From assembly GCA_964036045.1 (NCBI GenBank), contig OZ038382.1:100132357-100196356 (forward strand): DNA of 64,000 nt, written 5' to 3'. The stretch is from Eutreptiella sp. 'Long Island Sound 2002'. Its lineage: Eukaryota > Euglenozoa > Euglenophyceae > Eutreptiales > Eutreptiaceae. Below, piece after piece: positions 1 to 10,499 of the stretch (position 1 is its first letter; each line of letters opens with the position of its first letter). The notes beneath the pieces are model-generated. The model was not told where the DNA came from and did not search any database. It saw nothing but the letters and a program-made list of their open reading frames with translations. The translations under genes were made by a program, and so were the position numbers.

Positions 1-1950
1 TGGGTCAAGACATCCATGGTGGGGCTGCCATCCATGGCCCAAAAGAGCCATTTATGGCCCTGGTATGGACCCACTTTGAGAGATTAGTGCGCGAAGCCAT
101 TGTGTCGAATTCTGCTAACGTCTGGACATGCATGTTCGTGCATATCTCGAGTGCATGTATGATCTTTTTTTTCTGATTTCCGAACCAATGACGAAGTGTT
201 AGATCAATTCCGATGACCTTCACTTGAGCACACTTTTTTTCATGTGCTCAAAGTTGGACATGATATCTCTAACATATCATGGAGCCGGAAGTCAAGTAAA
301 AGCTTGTTTTGTACATACCCGATGCCTACATTCAAAATATAGAAGAGTTTGACTCGCTTCGAGCTGCAAACATCTTTTCTTCGTAAAGTATTCTGACATA
401 TTTTAAGCTTTTTTCACTATGTCATTTTCATGTCAATTTTCACTCAATTTTTCCCACTCATGGGCTCACTTTCCGGGCTCGGTTCTCGGAACCCATTCGG
501 GAGTTTGAACCCAATTCAGGTTCGTGCATCTTAGCGTATGTGTCTACCTTGCAATTCCCATTGTTTGCATTTTTTGCGGCCATGTACTGAGTTTGAGCAT
601 GAAAAACATTGACTTCGTTTTCGACCTTTGAATTTCATGTCCTCACTTGTGGTGACCATAGAGATCCACTACCATGGAGTTTTCGTTCGAACTTTGGATG
701 CATCGGGGCCTACCCAGTCATCACCATGCATATGTGGTCGAGTATTCAAACTGTCGACGCTCGGCGGCTCGTTTCAGTCAATTTTGTGCAAGTAATTTTG
801 AGTAAATTTCATGCCTAGGAAAAATTGCCGAGCATGCATGTCCAATTTTTCCCTGTGTATGTGCTCACTTGTGGACTTCCTCATTCCGAGCCAGTGTTGA
901 GTTTTGACCTGAGAATTGATTCCTATGGGAGCCCCGACTCTCCACTCGCAAATTTCGTTTTGTATGATGAATTGTGAGCCGCCGGCGTTTCAGGGCAATC
1001 GAATCCCTAAAGCTTTTATAGAGATCTCAAATTTCATGTGTCCACTTCAGGGACTTGGTTTGTTGGGTTCTCTGGGTCAAATTCCCTTGTTGACCCTCAT
1101 TCACTCCAAGGTGTATACCTTGGGTATTGGGACTTGTTTGGGTATGCTTGATAATGTACTTGAGTCATTCGAACCCGTTTTGCCAAGCCTATGGCATAGT
1201 GGTTTTACATGGCTCGAACCAGGTCTATACAGAGCGTTGAAAAACACCCTGTCATGAAGTCACTTTACAGGCTAACAGTAAAAAACCTATGAGGAGTTAG
1301 ACCTTGGGGTCTTCTCCTATGTTTCAATTGTGCTCTCTACTTTACGTTGAGCATTTATTTGAAGCTTACTGGTACATAAGCTCACTATTTTGAGGTTTAC
1401 CAGGAATTTTGTCAAGAATTCCTAATTTCATGAGGTCACTTCAGGTCCATGGCAAAGCTAGGCCACAGGTCAGTTTTGGGCCAGCTTTTTGTCCATGGCC
1501 TACCACCAGTATCTTTGCGTCAAATTTGGGTCATTGGACTCTTGATCTATCCTTGAAAAATCGGTCCAAGTGCAGATGTCACTTGAATTTTGAGTTGAAT
1601 CCTGTGTGTAAAACATGCTCATTTCGGGTTTTTCCTGCTTGTGTGCCCTGATGCCTGCAGTAAATCTCGAAGCCCATGTTGAGTTGTATCCTGCCCCCCT
1701 ATGTGTGTGAGGGTGAAGGTCCTGGGTTTTGATAACTACCCTTGTTTCCGTATGGGACCCTGTCCAATTGCTCTGGCTCCCTTTGGCCATTTTGTCTTGT
1801 GTACATACTGTTTTTGTGGTTGCATGATGTATCTCTTTTCGCCCTTTTAGGTAAGAAAGGGCTACTTTTGTGATCGCTGCGCTCACTCTGAGTTTCAGCA
1901 AGGTTCAGACTTCTTGTCCAGTGCTGTGCCTTCGCTGGCTGGGGTCTAGG
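1..1950. other. Unassigned AT-balanced DNA without a supported gene
   Basis: Open frames here are short (up to about 130 codons), overlap each other on both strands and show no recognisable domain. A phrase close to AATTTCATG followed by a CACTT-like box recurs near 631, 803, 1030 and 1424, which suggests old repeat or LTR debris, but I cannot define an element. No TSD, tRNA or splice pattern is convincing. Composition changes sharply near 1900 to G/T-rich DNA. Confidence 0.4.
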
Positions 1951-1974
1951 GTGGGTGTGTTTGCGTATGGTTTG

Positions 1975-2540
1975 TGGTTTCGCCCCTCTTTTCCCGCTGG
2001 GGTTCGCGGTGTTTGCAGTTGGGCTTGGATTTTTAGCCTGCACCCCATCTATCTTTGTTAGGGTTTTGGGACGTGCGTAGCTGTGTGCGTGCTCCTTCTG
2101 CTCCCCGCCGTTCCCGGTTCTGGTGTGTGGTGTGGGCGTGCGTGCTGCGGTCCGATTTTTTGCTGCGCCCCGCCTCTCCTACGGGAGGTGTTGGGATGTG
2201 TGTGTGCTTGTGTGCCCGTCCTGCGTGGTCTCAGGCACCTATTGGTTGGGGGTGCCGTGTGGGGGTGTGTGGTGGGGCCTGGGTTGCTGCTGCGCCCTGC
2301 CACTCCTGGCTGGGGTGTTGGGGCGTGTGTGTGTTTGTGTGCGCGCCTCGCTTGTACCCCGCTTTTCCTGGGTGGGGTGTGCTGTGTGGGCGTGTGTGCT
2401 GGGCTCGGGTTTCAGCTGTGCCCCGTCCTTCTTGGTTGGGTTGTTGGGGTGTGCGTCTGGTCGTGCGTGTGACCCGCTTGCCCCCGCCCCATCCTTAGGG
2501 GCAGCCTGTGGCGCGGGGGCGTGCGTGTTTTGCCGTTGAT
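1975..2540 (+). repeat. ~126-bp G/T-rich tandem minisatellite, about 3-4 diverged units
   Basis: The anchor GCTGCGCCC(C/T)GCC followed by a TCCT-like step and then GTGTTGGG recurs near 2162, 2289 and 2414, giving periods of about 127 and 125 bp. A weaker earlier unit starts near 1977. The plus strand is almost free of A. Because the period is close to 42 codons, several frames stay open across the array on both strands. I read those long open frames as a by-product of composition, not as genes. Confidence 0.6.
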
Positions 2541-3285
2541 GGGGTTTGCCCCCCCCTCCCTTTGGTTTTTTCTTTCTTTGGGGGGGGGGAGGCTTTGTGA
2601 TGTCGGTCGCTAGTTGTCCCGGTCTTTGGTCTCGTGGTCTCTGTCCCCCCTTCCCTTCTCTTCCGGGCTGCGTTGGTTTTTTTTTGTTGTCCCAGCGTGG
2701 TGTGTGTCCGCGTGTTTTGAGTGTCCCTTCTTCTGGTGGGCCGCTGCCCTCGGCTTGATGTTGCCGGTTTTGGCTGGGTCATCCCCCGGTGCCCCTTTGA
2801 GGGGACCTGTCTTTGGTGCCGTCTGGGTGGGGGGTTTGGCCGCCTCTTGTGGTGTTGGTAAGCGGTGTGGTGGCTGTGCGCCGTTCTCGCGCCCCCCCCC
2901 CCCTTCTTTTTTCTTCGGGGGGGGGTCTGCCTGTTCCTCCCTCTGCCTTCCGTGGGCTGGCACACGCACTGGTTGGCATTCCGTGTGGCTTTCCGGTTTG
3001 CTGTTGGTGGTTGCGTTCCCGGCCCGGGCCCCGGCCCCACGTGTCGGGTTGGTTATGTACACATTGGGCTCGGCGCCTCTTCCTGCCGGGTGGCCCTGGG
3101 TTAGCCGTGTCCTTTTGTCTCCGCGGTGCCGGTTTTAACCTTCTGGCGGCGGTTTGTGTGGGTGGATTGCTGCTGTTGTTGCCGGGCGTGCGGTGGCCCC
3201 TTGCCGCTGTGTGGCGGGCTGGTGCAGCTCCTTCCGGGTTGTTCGGTGGCTTGATTTGGTTAGACCCTCGGTTAGCGTCCCTTGC
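2541..3285. other. G/T-rich low-complexity DNA
   Basis: Long runs of G, T and C, with long poly-C and poly-G tracts near 2580 and 2895-2925. All six frames are fairly open because stop codons are rare in this composition. No domain, repeat unit or RNA gene could be recognised. Confidence 0.4.
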
Positions 3286-3560
3286 TCAGTGTTGTGGTGT
3301 GCTGTGGTGTGCCGTGCTGTATCGTGCCGTGTTCTGACGTGCTGCGTCGTGTTGGTCCGCGCTGTGTTGCGGTGCGCCCTGCTAGGCCGCGCTGTGTTGC
3401 GCCGTGCCGCGCCGTGGTGTGCTGCTCTGTGCCGCGTTGCGTCGCGTCGTGCTGTGGCGTGTTGTGCTTTCGGGTGCCTTGTCGTTTTGTGTTGCACTGT
3501 GGTGCGCTGCGGTGCGGTGTGCTGTGCTGCCTCGTGTTGTGCCGTGGTGGGTCGGTGGAG
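3286..3560 (+). repeat. Degenerate pentanucleotide tract, (GTGYY)n-like
   Basis: For about 270 bases the plus strand can be cut into five-base words dominated by GTGCT, GTGCC, GTGTT, GTGGT and GCGTC, with A almost absent. This is a degenerate 5-bp microsatellite with strong strand asymmetry. The frames it opens encode only Cys/Val/Arg-rich repeats and are not credible proteins. Confidence 0.7.
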
Positions 3561-4251
3561 GCTAGTCGCGCCCGTGTCGTGGTGCAGAGTGCGGGTCGGA
3601 GTGTGGCTGGTTGGTGGCTGGGGGGTGCAGTCAGGTGTGGGTGGCTCGCTGGGTCCGTGCTGTGGGGTCTGGGTATGCCGCTCGGGCTGTTGGATCGGGT
3701 AGGTGTTTGTAGGGTTGCCCTCCCTGGGGGCCTGTGCCGTGGTCCCGTGTCCTCTGTGGGTCCCGGTCCCTAGCCCTTGGTGCTCTGGCCCTGCCTTCGT
3801 CCTCTTCCAGTGCTTGTGAGGTGGCCCTTGTGGTGGCCAGGGTTGTCGCCTGGCGGTGAGGGCGTGGTGGTGGGCTGCGCAGCGGTGTTCCCAGTGGCTT
3901 CCTCTGTGGGTGTAGCCCGTTCTCCCTGCGCAGGTGTGCCCTTTATTCCCTGTGTGGTTTCTGGTGGCTGGTAGGAGTGTGGCGGTGTGATCCGTATGGC
4001 GTCTGATTCGCGCTGCGGCGGCGTGTGTTGGGCGCGTGCGCCCCCGGGGATGGTGCGGCGTCTGCTGGGGGTGGGGGGCGCTGGTCCCTCCGTCGTGGTA
4101 CGCCCTTCTTGCGTGTGGGTCCTGGTGCCCGCCGTGATGTCCCCTTTCTCTGCGCCCTGGTCCCTGTTCCTTCCCCTTCCTGGCCCTTGGGTGGTTTCCT
4201 GCTCCCAGGTTGTGTCGCCCCCGGTGCCCTGTACCTATGGGCGCCTGCCTG
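3561..4251. other. GC-rich low-complexity DNA
   Basis: G/T-rich plus strand without a definable repeat unit or domain. It may be the decayed 3' flank of the minus-strand LINE material that starts at about 4250. Confidence 0.35.
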
Positions 4252-5328
4252 TCACCTTGGGCCCTTCCGTGCCCCCTTGCCGGAGCGTCCCTCTCTGCCC
4301 CTTGCCCTCCCCTTGCCCGTGCCCTGTCCTTTCCTGGTGTGGCAGTGGTGGGGTGGGGGAGTGGCCCAGGTCTGGGGGTGGGTGGCCTGGAGCCATTGGC
4401 GGAGGGTTTGGGGGGTGTAGGGGGGGCGGAGGCCCTGGACCGCGTCCCGGAGGAAGGCCTCCCTTGCCGCTTGCGGCATGATGGCCTCCGGGGCGGCCTC
4501 GTTGGGGACGGCGGGGGTGCAGGTGCGGATTTCCTCGATGGTGTGCACCATGTGCACCCCTTCTCGCCTTCCCGCTCCCCCGGCCCACTTCACCCAGCAG
4601 CGGAGCTCCTGCAAAGCGGGGGCAGACCACCAGGCGAGGTGGGCGGGGGCCTGAGGGGGTGAGAGGTCCGAGCTCGAGTTCCTGGAGTGGCAGGAGGAGG
4701 ACGTGGACATGCGGCGGTGGCGGGCATGGTGGCATCTGGGGGAGCGGGAGCGGCGGTGGCAGGGGCTTCGGGTGGAGGACGGGTACGGGCGACGGGGGGA
4801 ACGGGAAGCCCGATGGGGCGCGTGGGGGGAGGGGGTGGTGGACATGGGGCGGCGGTGGTGTGCTTGGCGGCGCCTGGGGGAGCTGGAGCGGCGGTGGCGG
4901 GTCCCTGGTGGTAGGCGGGGTATGGGGGTGGAGTGCCGAGTGGCTGCCATTCCATACGCTGGTGCTGCTTGTGCACGGGGGGTTGTGGCCTGATGGGGTA
5001 GGGTGGTGGGCAATGGTAGTGGTGGGGGTGGTGTTGGTGGTCTTGGTTGTGGGGCCGCTGGTGGTGGTGGCACTGGTAGTGGTGGGGATACTGCTGCGAG
5101 TATGGCCCTAGGAGGCCTTGTGGATATTCCCATACCCCTGCTGGGGCTGGACGGTCGGGCATCGTGTGCAGTCCCCAGGCGCCGTACTGTTTGGTGGGCG
5201 GAGAGGGCGGGTCGGGGGCCGGGCTTGACGGTGATTGTGGTCGAGGGGTCCAATGTCCCTGGGTCCGTCTGGCCGGCGGCGGTGGTGGTTTGTGGGGGAT
5301 GGATGACGGGGCGCGGGGATGTTGACAA
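4252..5328 (-). pseudogene. LINE ORF1-like remnant, Pro/His/Arg-rich with a Trp-containing C-terminal part
   Basis: A 358-codon open frame on the minus strand. The first two thirds are low-complexity Pro/Arg/Ser/His-rich. The last ~110 residues, from LAWWSAPALQELRCWVKWAG onward, have ordinary protein composition with spaced Trp and Leu and look like the true coding frame. A second minus frame (5162-4590) is Gln/His/Tyr/Pro-rich, so a frameshift probably joins two halves. Disordered proline-rich or basic N-termini are common in LINE ORF1 proteins that bind element RNA. A vaguely similar Trp-spaced region is found at 24555-25466. No zinc knuckle is visible. The ORF1 assignment rests on position and composition only. 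Confidence 0.35.
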
Positions 5329-5361
5329 GGGTTTGGACAGGCTCGTGTTGGATGGCTGCCT

Positions 5362-6530
5362 CTACGGTGGCGGCGGCCGCTGGTGGGAGGGGGGCGTGGG
5401 TTGTGGTGGGTGGGGGGTCCTTCCTTGGGTTAGGGCTTGGGTTAGGGTGGTGTCGCTTGGGTTGGTGTCGCTGTGTTTGTGGTGTTGTGGGCTGCGTGGG
5501 GTGGTGTTAGTGGTGGTGCTGTTGCTGGTGGTGCGCTCCTTTGGGCGCCGGCTTGGGTTTGGGGTGGGATTTCTGTTTGGGGTCCGGTTCGAGGTTGCGG
5601 AGGACCTCAGTCTGGAGGTGTGAGGGCGCCGGTGCCGGGTGGGGGGGTTTCCCGGTGTGCTGCCAGGGTGCCTGGGTCGCCTGTGTGGGGGTCGGTGGGT
5701 CCCCAGTAGCCTGGCGTGCGGCCGCAGCTTTGGCTCTAGCCGTGGCCTTGTTGATGAGGTCGGCGGAGAGGGGGGGTCGGAGGATGAGGTGGAGGACATT
5801 GATGAGACTGAGGACGACGAGGAAGTGATGGTTTTGGGAAACGCGGGTTGCACTGTGATGCGGGCGGTCCCGCGTTTTTGGGCTGCGGCTTTTGCTAGCT
5901 GCCACGGCAGGGAGGATGGAGGGCATGTCCTCAGGCTGTAGGTTGGGGTCGGGTGGCTGGGGGGGCCCGCCCATGACCTGGCGGCCCGGTGGGCTGATCT
6001 GGTTGGCAGCGGTGGGGGGAGGGAGGTGTGGGGCTGCGGTCTTCTCCTTCTGGGCTTGGCCGGGGTCCTGCAATGTGTGAGGCTGTGTAGGTTGGCGTCT
6101 GCGGGGGAAACAGTTCGCGCGGGCTGCATTCGGGGGCTGGGGGGGTGGGGCCTGGCTTTTCTGGGGTGTGCGCGGGGGGCGTGTGCGGGCCACTGGGCAG
6201 GGTGGGCGTACCTTGGGGCGGTGGGGCTCCCCTCCGTGGGTGTGTGCGGGTTGTCCATTGTGGGGGGTGGTGTGGGGTGTCCGGTGGGTGGGTCCGTGGC
6301 GGGCGTGTGCTGTTGTTTGGGCGGGTGGGGGAGGCCCGTGTCGCGGGGCCTGGGGTCGCGCGTGATGGTGGGCGTGAGTGAGTCTCTGGGTGGGCAGCGA
6401 GGGGGGAGGGGCATGTGCGGAGATTGCGCGGGGGGGTGTGTTGTGTCGGTGTATGTGTCCGACCGCAGCAGCGCGCTTGTGTGGTCAGTTGTAGGCCGGG
6501 CAGTTTGGAGGAGAAGCTTGCTGTCTTCTG
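5362..6530 (-). pseudogene. Pro/Ser/Thr-rich tail downstream of the LINE protease remnant
   Basis: The frame continues from the protease-like segment just upstream on the minus strand (6576) and stays open for about 390 codons, but becomes almost pure Pro/Thr/Arg/His. An alternative minus frame (6193-5507) contains a more protein-like stretch with a hydrophobic FLVVLSLINVLHLIL segment, so at least one frameshift is likely. It is probably the degenerate C-terminus and 3' region of the LINE polyprotein. No function can be assigned. Confidence 0.35.
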
Positions 6531-7480
6531 CGGCCGTGGCAAGGACTTCGCAGACGAGCTTGCGTATTTGGTTCACCTCTTGGTCAGTGGTGGGAAGAGG
6601 ATATGCTAGCTCTGGGCTAAGACCCGCGCGGCTGAGGACCCTGTGGATGGCATGGTACCCGCAGGTGAGGGATTGCTGCGGTCTGGGGGGGGGGGTTTGG
6701 CCGCGTGTCCGGGCCTGCCTCGATTTGTGTATGGGCGGTGGAGGTGGCTCAAATCCGGGGCGCGGTCCCCGTGGATGGCCAGCGGCGCTGGATCGATTGG
6801 GCCAGGCAGAGCATGGCCAGTTTCAGGTGGTAGCCCGCCTGCCCTGAGCTGATGTGGGACAGGAAGCGGGCCCGGAGTTTGTCCCCTGGCTGGAGGACGC
6901 CCCTGAGGACCCTGTGCGGGGGGGTGGGGTCCCCTACTGCCCCTGGTGGGGAGGTCCCTCAGGCGAGAATGGTGTCTGTCCCTTTGACGAGACATTGCGG
7001 GCCAGGGGACGTAGCTGTAGCGGCCACTACGTAGTAGTGCCCGCGCTCGGGGGCTGGTCACCGTCTGTCCGTGGGGGAGGGAGGTCGTCGTCTGGGGTGC
7101 GGAGGCCGGCGGCACGGAGGGCGGTGTCGTGGGCTGGTGCGGTGGCCTGTTCCCATTGCTCTGGGTGGGTCCGGTCTGCTGGGTGGTCCCTCCCTGCTGG
7201 GGCTCATCGTAGGCGTATGGTCCCTCGACGTGTGACGTTGGTGTCTGTGTCGTGTGTCAGGCCCTGGCCCCACTCGATAGGGCAGATCCAGACGTGCTGG
7301 CCTTGGGCGTGTTGGCGGGCTCGCCAGAGCACGAGGTCTACGATGGTCTCGTGGAGGCCGTTGCCTGGGGTGGTCAGGTCCGGGACGCCTTTGACGGGGA
7401 GCTTGGTCCAGCTCTCTTGTAGGCGGTACCAGCCCAGGGGAGTGCTCAGGGCCCTGCCTTCGAGGGTTGCTCGGAGGAGG
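6530..7480 (-). pseudogene. C-terminal Ulp1 (C48)-like cysteine protease domain of a LINE, frameshifted
   Basis: Read on the minus strand, the conserved block around LRATLEGRALSTPLGWYRLQ and QHVWICPIEWGQG (about 7480-7270) leads to a GHYYVV strand (near 7035, candidate catalytic His). About 330 bases further on comes SLTCGYHAIHRVL (near 6650, candidate catalytic Cys, like the C-G-x-F step of Ulp1 proteases). The intact pieces lie in different frames, with a stop after the His strand, so the gene is dead. A diverged plus-strand relative at 32535-33608 preserves the same order, including an Asp in VVDSM, which strengthens the call. Ulp1-like proteases are known in NeSL, Utopia and Dualen-type LINEs, where they may process the polyprotein. 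The family name is inference from the H-D-C order and spacing. Confidence 0.5.
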
Positions 7481-8877
7481 TTGGGGTCGGGGATGGTGAT
7501 CGGTGCGAGGGGGGCATGCTCTGGGTCCGGGGGGGCTGGGCTGGGTGGGTTGCCGGGGTCCTGCGTGTCATCGTCAACGTATGGGTGACCCTGGTTGTGC
7601 TCGGCCGGGCTGGGCGGTTGCGGGTGGCTTCGTGGCAGAGAGGTGGGCTCTGCGGTGCTTTTGTGGTGTCTTGGAGGTCTGCAGATGGAGATGGGCGTGT
7701 GTGGGGCGCGGAGTAGGTTAGTGGACGTCTGGGTCATGCACGGCATGGTAATGGATGAGACGCTGCATGTGCCCCCTGTGGTGGGGTCCGTGAGCTGCTC
7801 CGTTTGTGTCAACAGGAGGTGTTTGCGGTGTACCATTTGGGCCGCTGCTCTGCGGACTGCTTCTAGCTGGAGGTGCGCTGCTGCCTCCATGGAGCTTTCC
7901 GTGTGTTTGGCGAGGTGTTGGTGTAGGGCCTGTGTCACCGCCCCTCTCATGGTGGTTTCCTTGACCAGGGGATACCTGAAGAGGTGTTCGGTGACTTTGT
8001 GTGCGTGGCTGTGGGTTGGCCAGCCTTCGCGTTGTCGCAGGGCTTCCTCCGGGGACCAGCCCACTAGCGTGTCCCTGCCTGTATGGAGGGGGCATTTCCT
8101 GAAGTGTTCCCAGTTCTCTGGGGTGTTCTGGTCGCACGGGCAACGGGTGTGTCCTTCCGGGACTTGGATGTGCTTGCAGGCGAGCCATCTGGCGACCCTG
8201 GTGAACAATGATAGTTGCTCCCTGAGGAGCTGGATGCGTCGTTTTTGGAGGTGGGCTGGGACGTTTGCAGGGCGCAGTGCCGAGTGGTACAGGGAGATTT
8301 GAGGTTTCTCCTGGAGCTCCCGGATGTGTCCCCGGCTGTCTGTGTTGCCGAGCACGCGGGCGAGATGTTGGATGGGGTTGGGATAATGGTATGCTCTGTC
8401 GTGGGAGGTGTAGGGGGCGTCCTCTGGTACCCAGTCCGGGGTCTGATGGGGCTCCGGTTTGGGCAGTATGTGTTGGAGGTGTGTGTGGTCTCGGCCGAGG
8501 TCAGGGACCTCGAGGGTTGGCAGGTGCGTTGTGCGCTTGTGTACTGCCTGGTTGTCGCCCTTACCATTTCCGTATTGGTGTCTGTGGGATTCTTGTTTCA
8601 CGATGTGGAGTTGCACGTAGGGGGGAAGGCTGCGAAGGGTTTTCCAGAGTAGCAGTGCCTGGGTGCCGAGGCTCGTTGCGGTGGCTTTGTGGAGTGGTTC
8701 CCTTGCTATGCAGAGGAGTAGGTGTGTGTCGACAGTGGCGTCTACTACGAACCAGACCCGGACAATGTGCGGGAGTTGGCCCCCCAGCTCCCCGTTGGGG
8801 GAGGCCCTGTAGGTGGTGTGGCCCGTGTGGTGGTCCATGTGGTAGTGTCCCCCGGTGTGGGTTGGCTGTAGGGTGCA
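7480..8877 (-). pseudogene. LINE ORF2: second half of RNase H, CCHC knuckle and linker
   Basis: A 574-codon open frame on the minus strand covers this region. From its start it has GHTTYRASPNGELGGQ and FVVDATVDTHLLL, then HIVKQESHRH and YGNGKGDNQA. These match the later strands of RNase H, where a GN-x-x-AD-like motif closes the active site. About 100 residues later comes CPCDQNTPENWEHFRKC, a C-x-C-x9-H-x3-C knuckle typical of the C-terminus of many LINE ORF2 proteins and thought to bind nucleic acid. The first half of RNase H lies upstream at 9405-9500, separated by the array at 8878-9355. The linker after the knuckle is Pro-rich and passes into the protease remnant. Confidence 0.65.
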
Positions 8878-9355
8878 GACAAGCAGTTGAAGACCCTTCC
8901 CCCCCCCTTTTGAGGGTGCTGGATGCAAAGAAGCAGGATGTAGGCAGACACAGAGCAGGAGAACACAATTTACAGCATCCGTATGTACAAAAATTTGCCG
9001 TTTTTCATTAAAACTCGCAAAAAAATGACCGTTTTCCGGTCAAAAATTGAGTTCTTTTGGCCTCAGACAAGCAGTTGAAGACCCACCTGTCCATTTGGAG
9101 GGTGCTGGATACGAACAAGCAGGTTGTAGGGGCACACAGATCACAAAAACGCAATTCACAGCATGCGTATGCACCAGAATGTGCCATTTTTCATGAACAA
9201 AACGGCAGAAATTGACCGCTTTTTGGTGAAAGATTTTGTCATTTGGCCTCAGCCAAGCAGTTGAAGACCTCTCAACCCCAATCTCGAGGGTGTTGGATGC
9301 AAAGAAGCATGTTGTATGGGGGCACAGATCGCCCGAACACAATTTACAGTATCGT
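8878..9355 (+). repeat. Array of ~187-bp repeats, 3 units, inside the LINE RNase H gene
   Basis: Units start at 8878, 9066 and 9252 with the phrase (GAC/GCC)AAGCAGTTGAAGACC. A C-rich stretch, then GAGGGTGCTGGAT, an AAGCAGGTTGTAG-like box, CAATTTACAGCAT and a T/A-rich half follow. Periods are 188 and 186 bp. The repeat reads on the plus strand while the LINE reads on the minus strand. On the minus strand the units are mostly open (about 62 codons per unit). The same family in the same plus orientation forms arrays at 17446, 26400 and 40761. Confidence 0.8.
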
Positions 9356-9404
9356 AAGTACTTGAATGGGTGATTTGTTTTATGTTGCAGGTTTTGGGAG
9401 TTTT

Positions 9405-10487
9405 GGACGTCATAAAATCCTATGTGGGCCCCCCGGTGATGGGAGTGAGGTCGGATTTTCTCTGAGACGTCAGTGAGGAAGAGCCGGTCCGACGGTGATG
9501 GTTGTGGGAGGCGGCATGGATTCATGGGCACGTAGCCGTATCTGGCGAGGCCCGTGGTGAGGTGGGCCACCGGGGTTGTGGGTTGCAGGATGGGGGTGGT
9601 GTACACCCCTATTCCTTTGGAGATGATGTGTTTTGCTTGGCGGGACATGGCTATGAGTCCCTGTTCCGGCTCACCTTGTGTGAGGTAGGAGTACATGTAA
9701 TGGGGGATGTAGGCTGTGTCCAGGTTTGGGTCGTGGCTTGTGAGGGTTTGTGTTCGGTGCTCCGGTGTGTTGCAGGTTTGGTGGAGCGGGTAGTAGGGGT
9801 GCTCGTGCTTGCCCTTCTGCCTCGTTTGTACATGCTGTAACGGATGCCGACCCCTGCCGGGTCGGGGCGGGGCCAGGTGGGCGTTGTGGTGAAGAGCCAT
9901 TGGGGTGTGTGGTCGGGGTTCCAGGCTACCGTGGGGTTCGCGTCAGTGCGCTGGAACCATGGGGCTACCCATGCGTAGGCTTGTGGTGGTAGATGGGTCG
10001 TGGGGTGGGTGTGGTGGGGTGCTATGAGGTGTAATACGGGCCATGGTGTGGTGGGTGCCTCGGGGTCACAGGCCCAACATGTGCGTGGCTTGGTCTGGGA
10101 GTCATGGGGGACCTTAGGTAGGTCTTGGGCGGTCAGGTGGTGCTTCGGTATGCGCCATTTTGCCCCGTGGTGGATGACGGTGGTCTGCGTGGGTTTGGCT
10201 TCATTCGGGACCAGTGGTAGGGTTAGCGGTGGGACTGGGCCCGCCACCGGGGGGACGGGTTCGTGTTTTGAGCCGGTGGGTGCGCAGGGTGGTGTCGCTG
10301 GGATGGGTCGGGGCTGCTGCTTTTTGAAGTCTCGGTAGGCTGCTCGCATGTCTTTGCTTCCTGGCAGAGTGTGGCCCACTGCTCGTGCCGTTTGCGTGAG
10401 GGACTGGTAGAAGAGGCGGTATTGAGGCCATTCGGGAAGTTGTAGGAAGGGGGTGTGGTGTGCTCCGCTGTGGCCAAGGACCCGCAT
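9405..10487 (-). pseudogene. LINE ORF2: RT-to-RNase H linker and first strands of RNase H
   Basis: Two overlapping minus-strand frames (10487-9651 and 9900-9040) together give a long linker. It contains a CWACDPEAPTTPWPVLHLI segment, a YIPHYMYSYL segment and finally LFLTDVSEK plus GAHIGFYDV. The last two fit RNase H strands 1 and 2, with the first catalytic Asp in TDVS. A frameshift is needed near 9700-9850 to pass from one frame to the other. Downstream, the coding sequence meets the ~187-bp array and resumes at 8877. The duplicate at 18150-19243 has the same structure. Confidence 0.55.
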
Positions 10488-10499
10488 TTGGGGAATGGT

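Noticed and set aside
1-1500. ~395-bp spaced recurrence of AATTTCATG boxes (631, 1030, 1424)
   Set aside because: Sequence between the boxes does not align by eye; too short to call a tandem repeat.
2055-4660. Several 130-180-codon frames on both strands in the G/T-rich region
   Set aside because: Low-complexity Cys/Val/Gly/Pro composition, open in most phases at once, and explained by tandem repeats and lack of A on one strand.
9354-9390. GTAAGT...TTGCAG pair on the plus strand at the end of the ~187-bp array (also near 18112)
   Set aside because: Looks like a 37-base intron but lies antisense to the LINE coding strand, and no plus-strand coding sequence flanks it.
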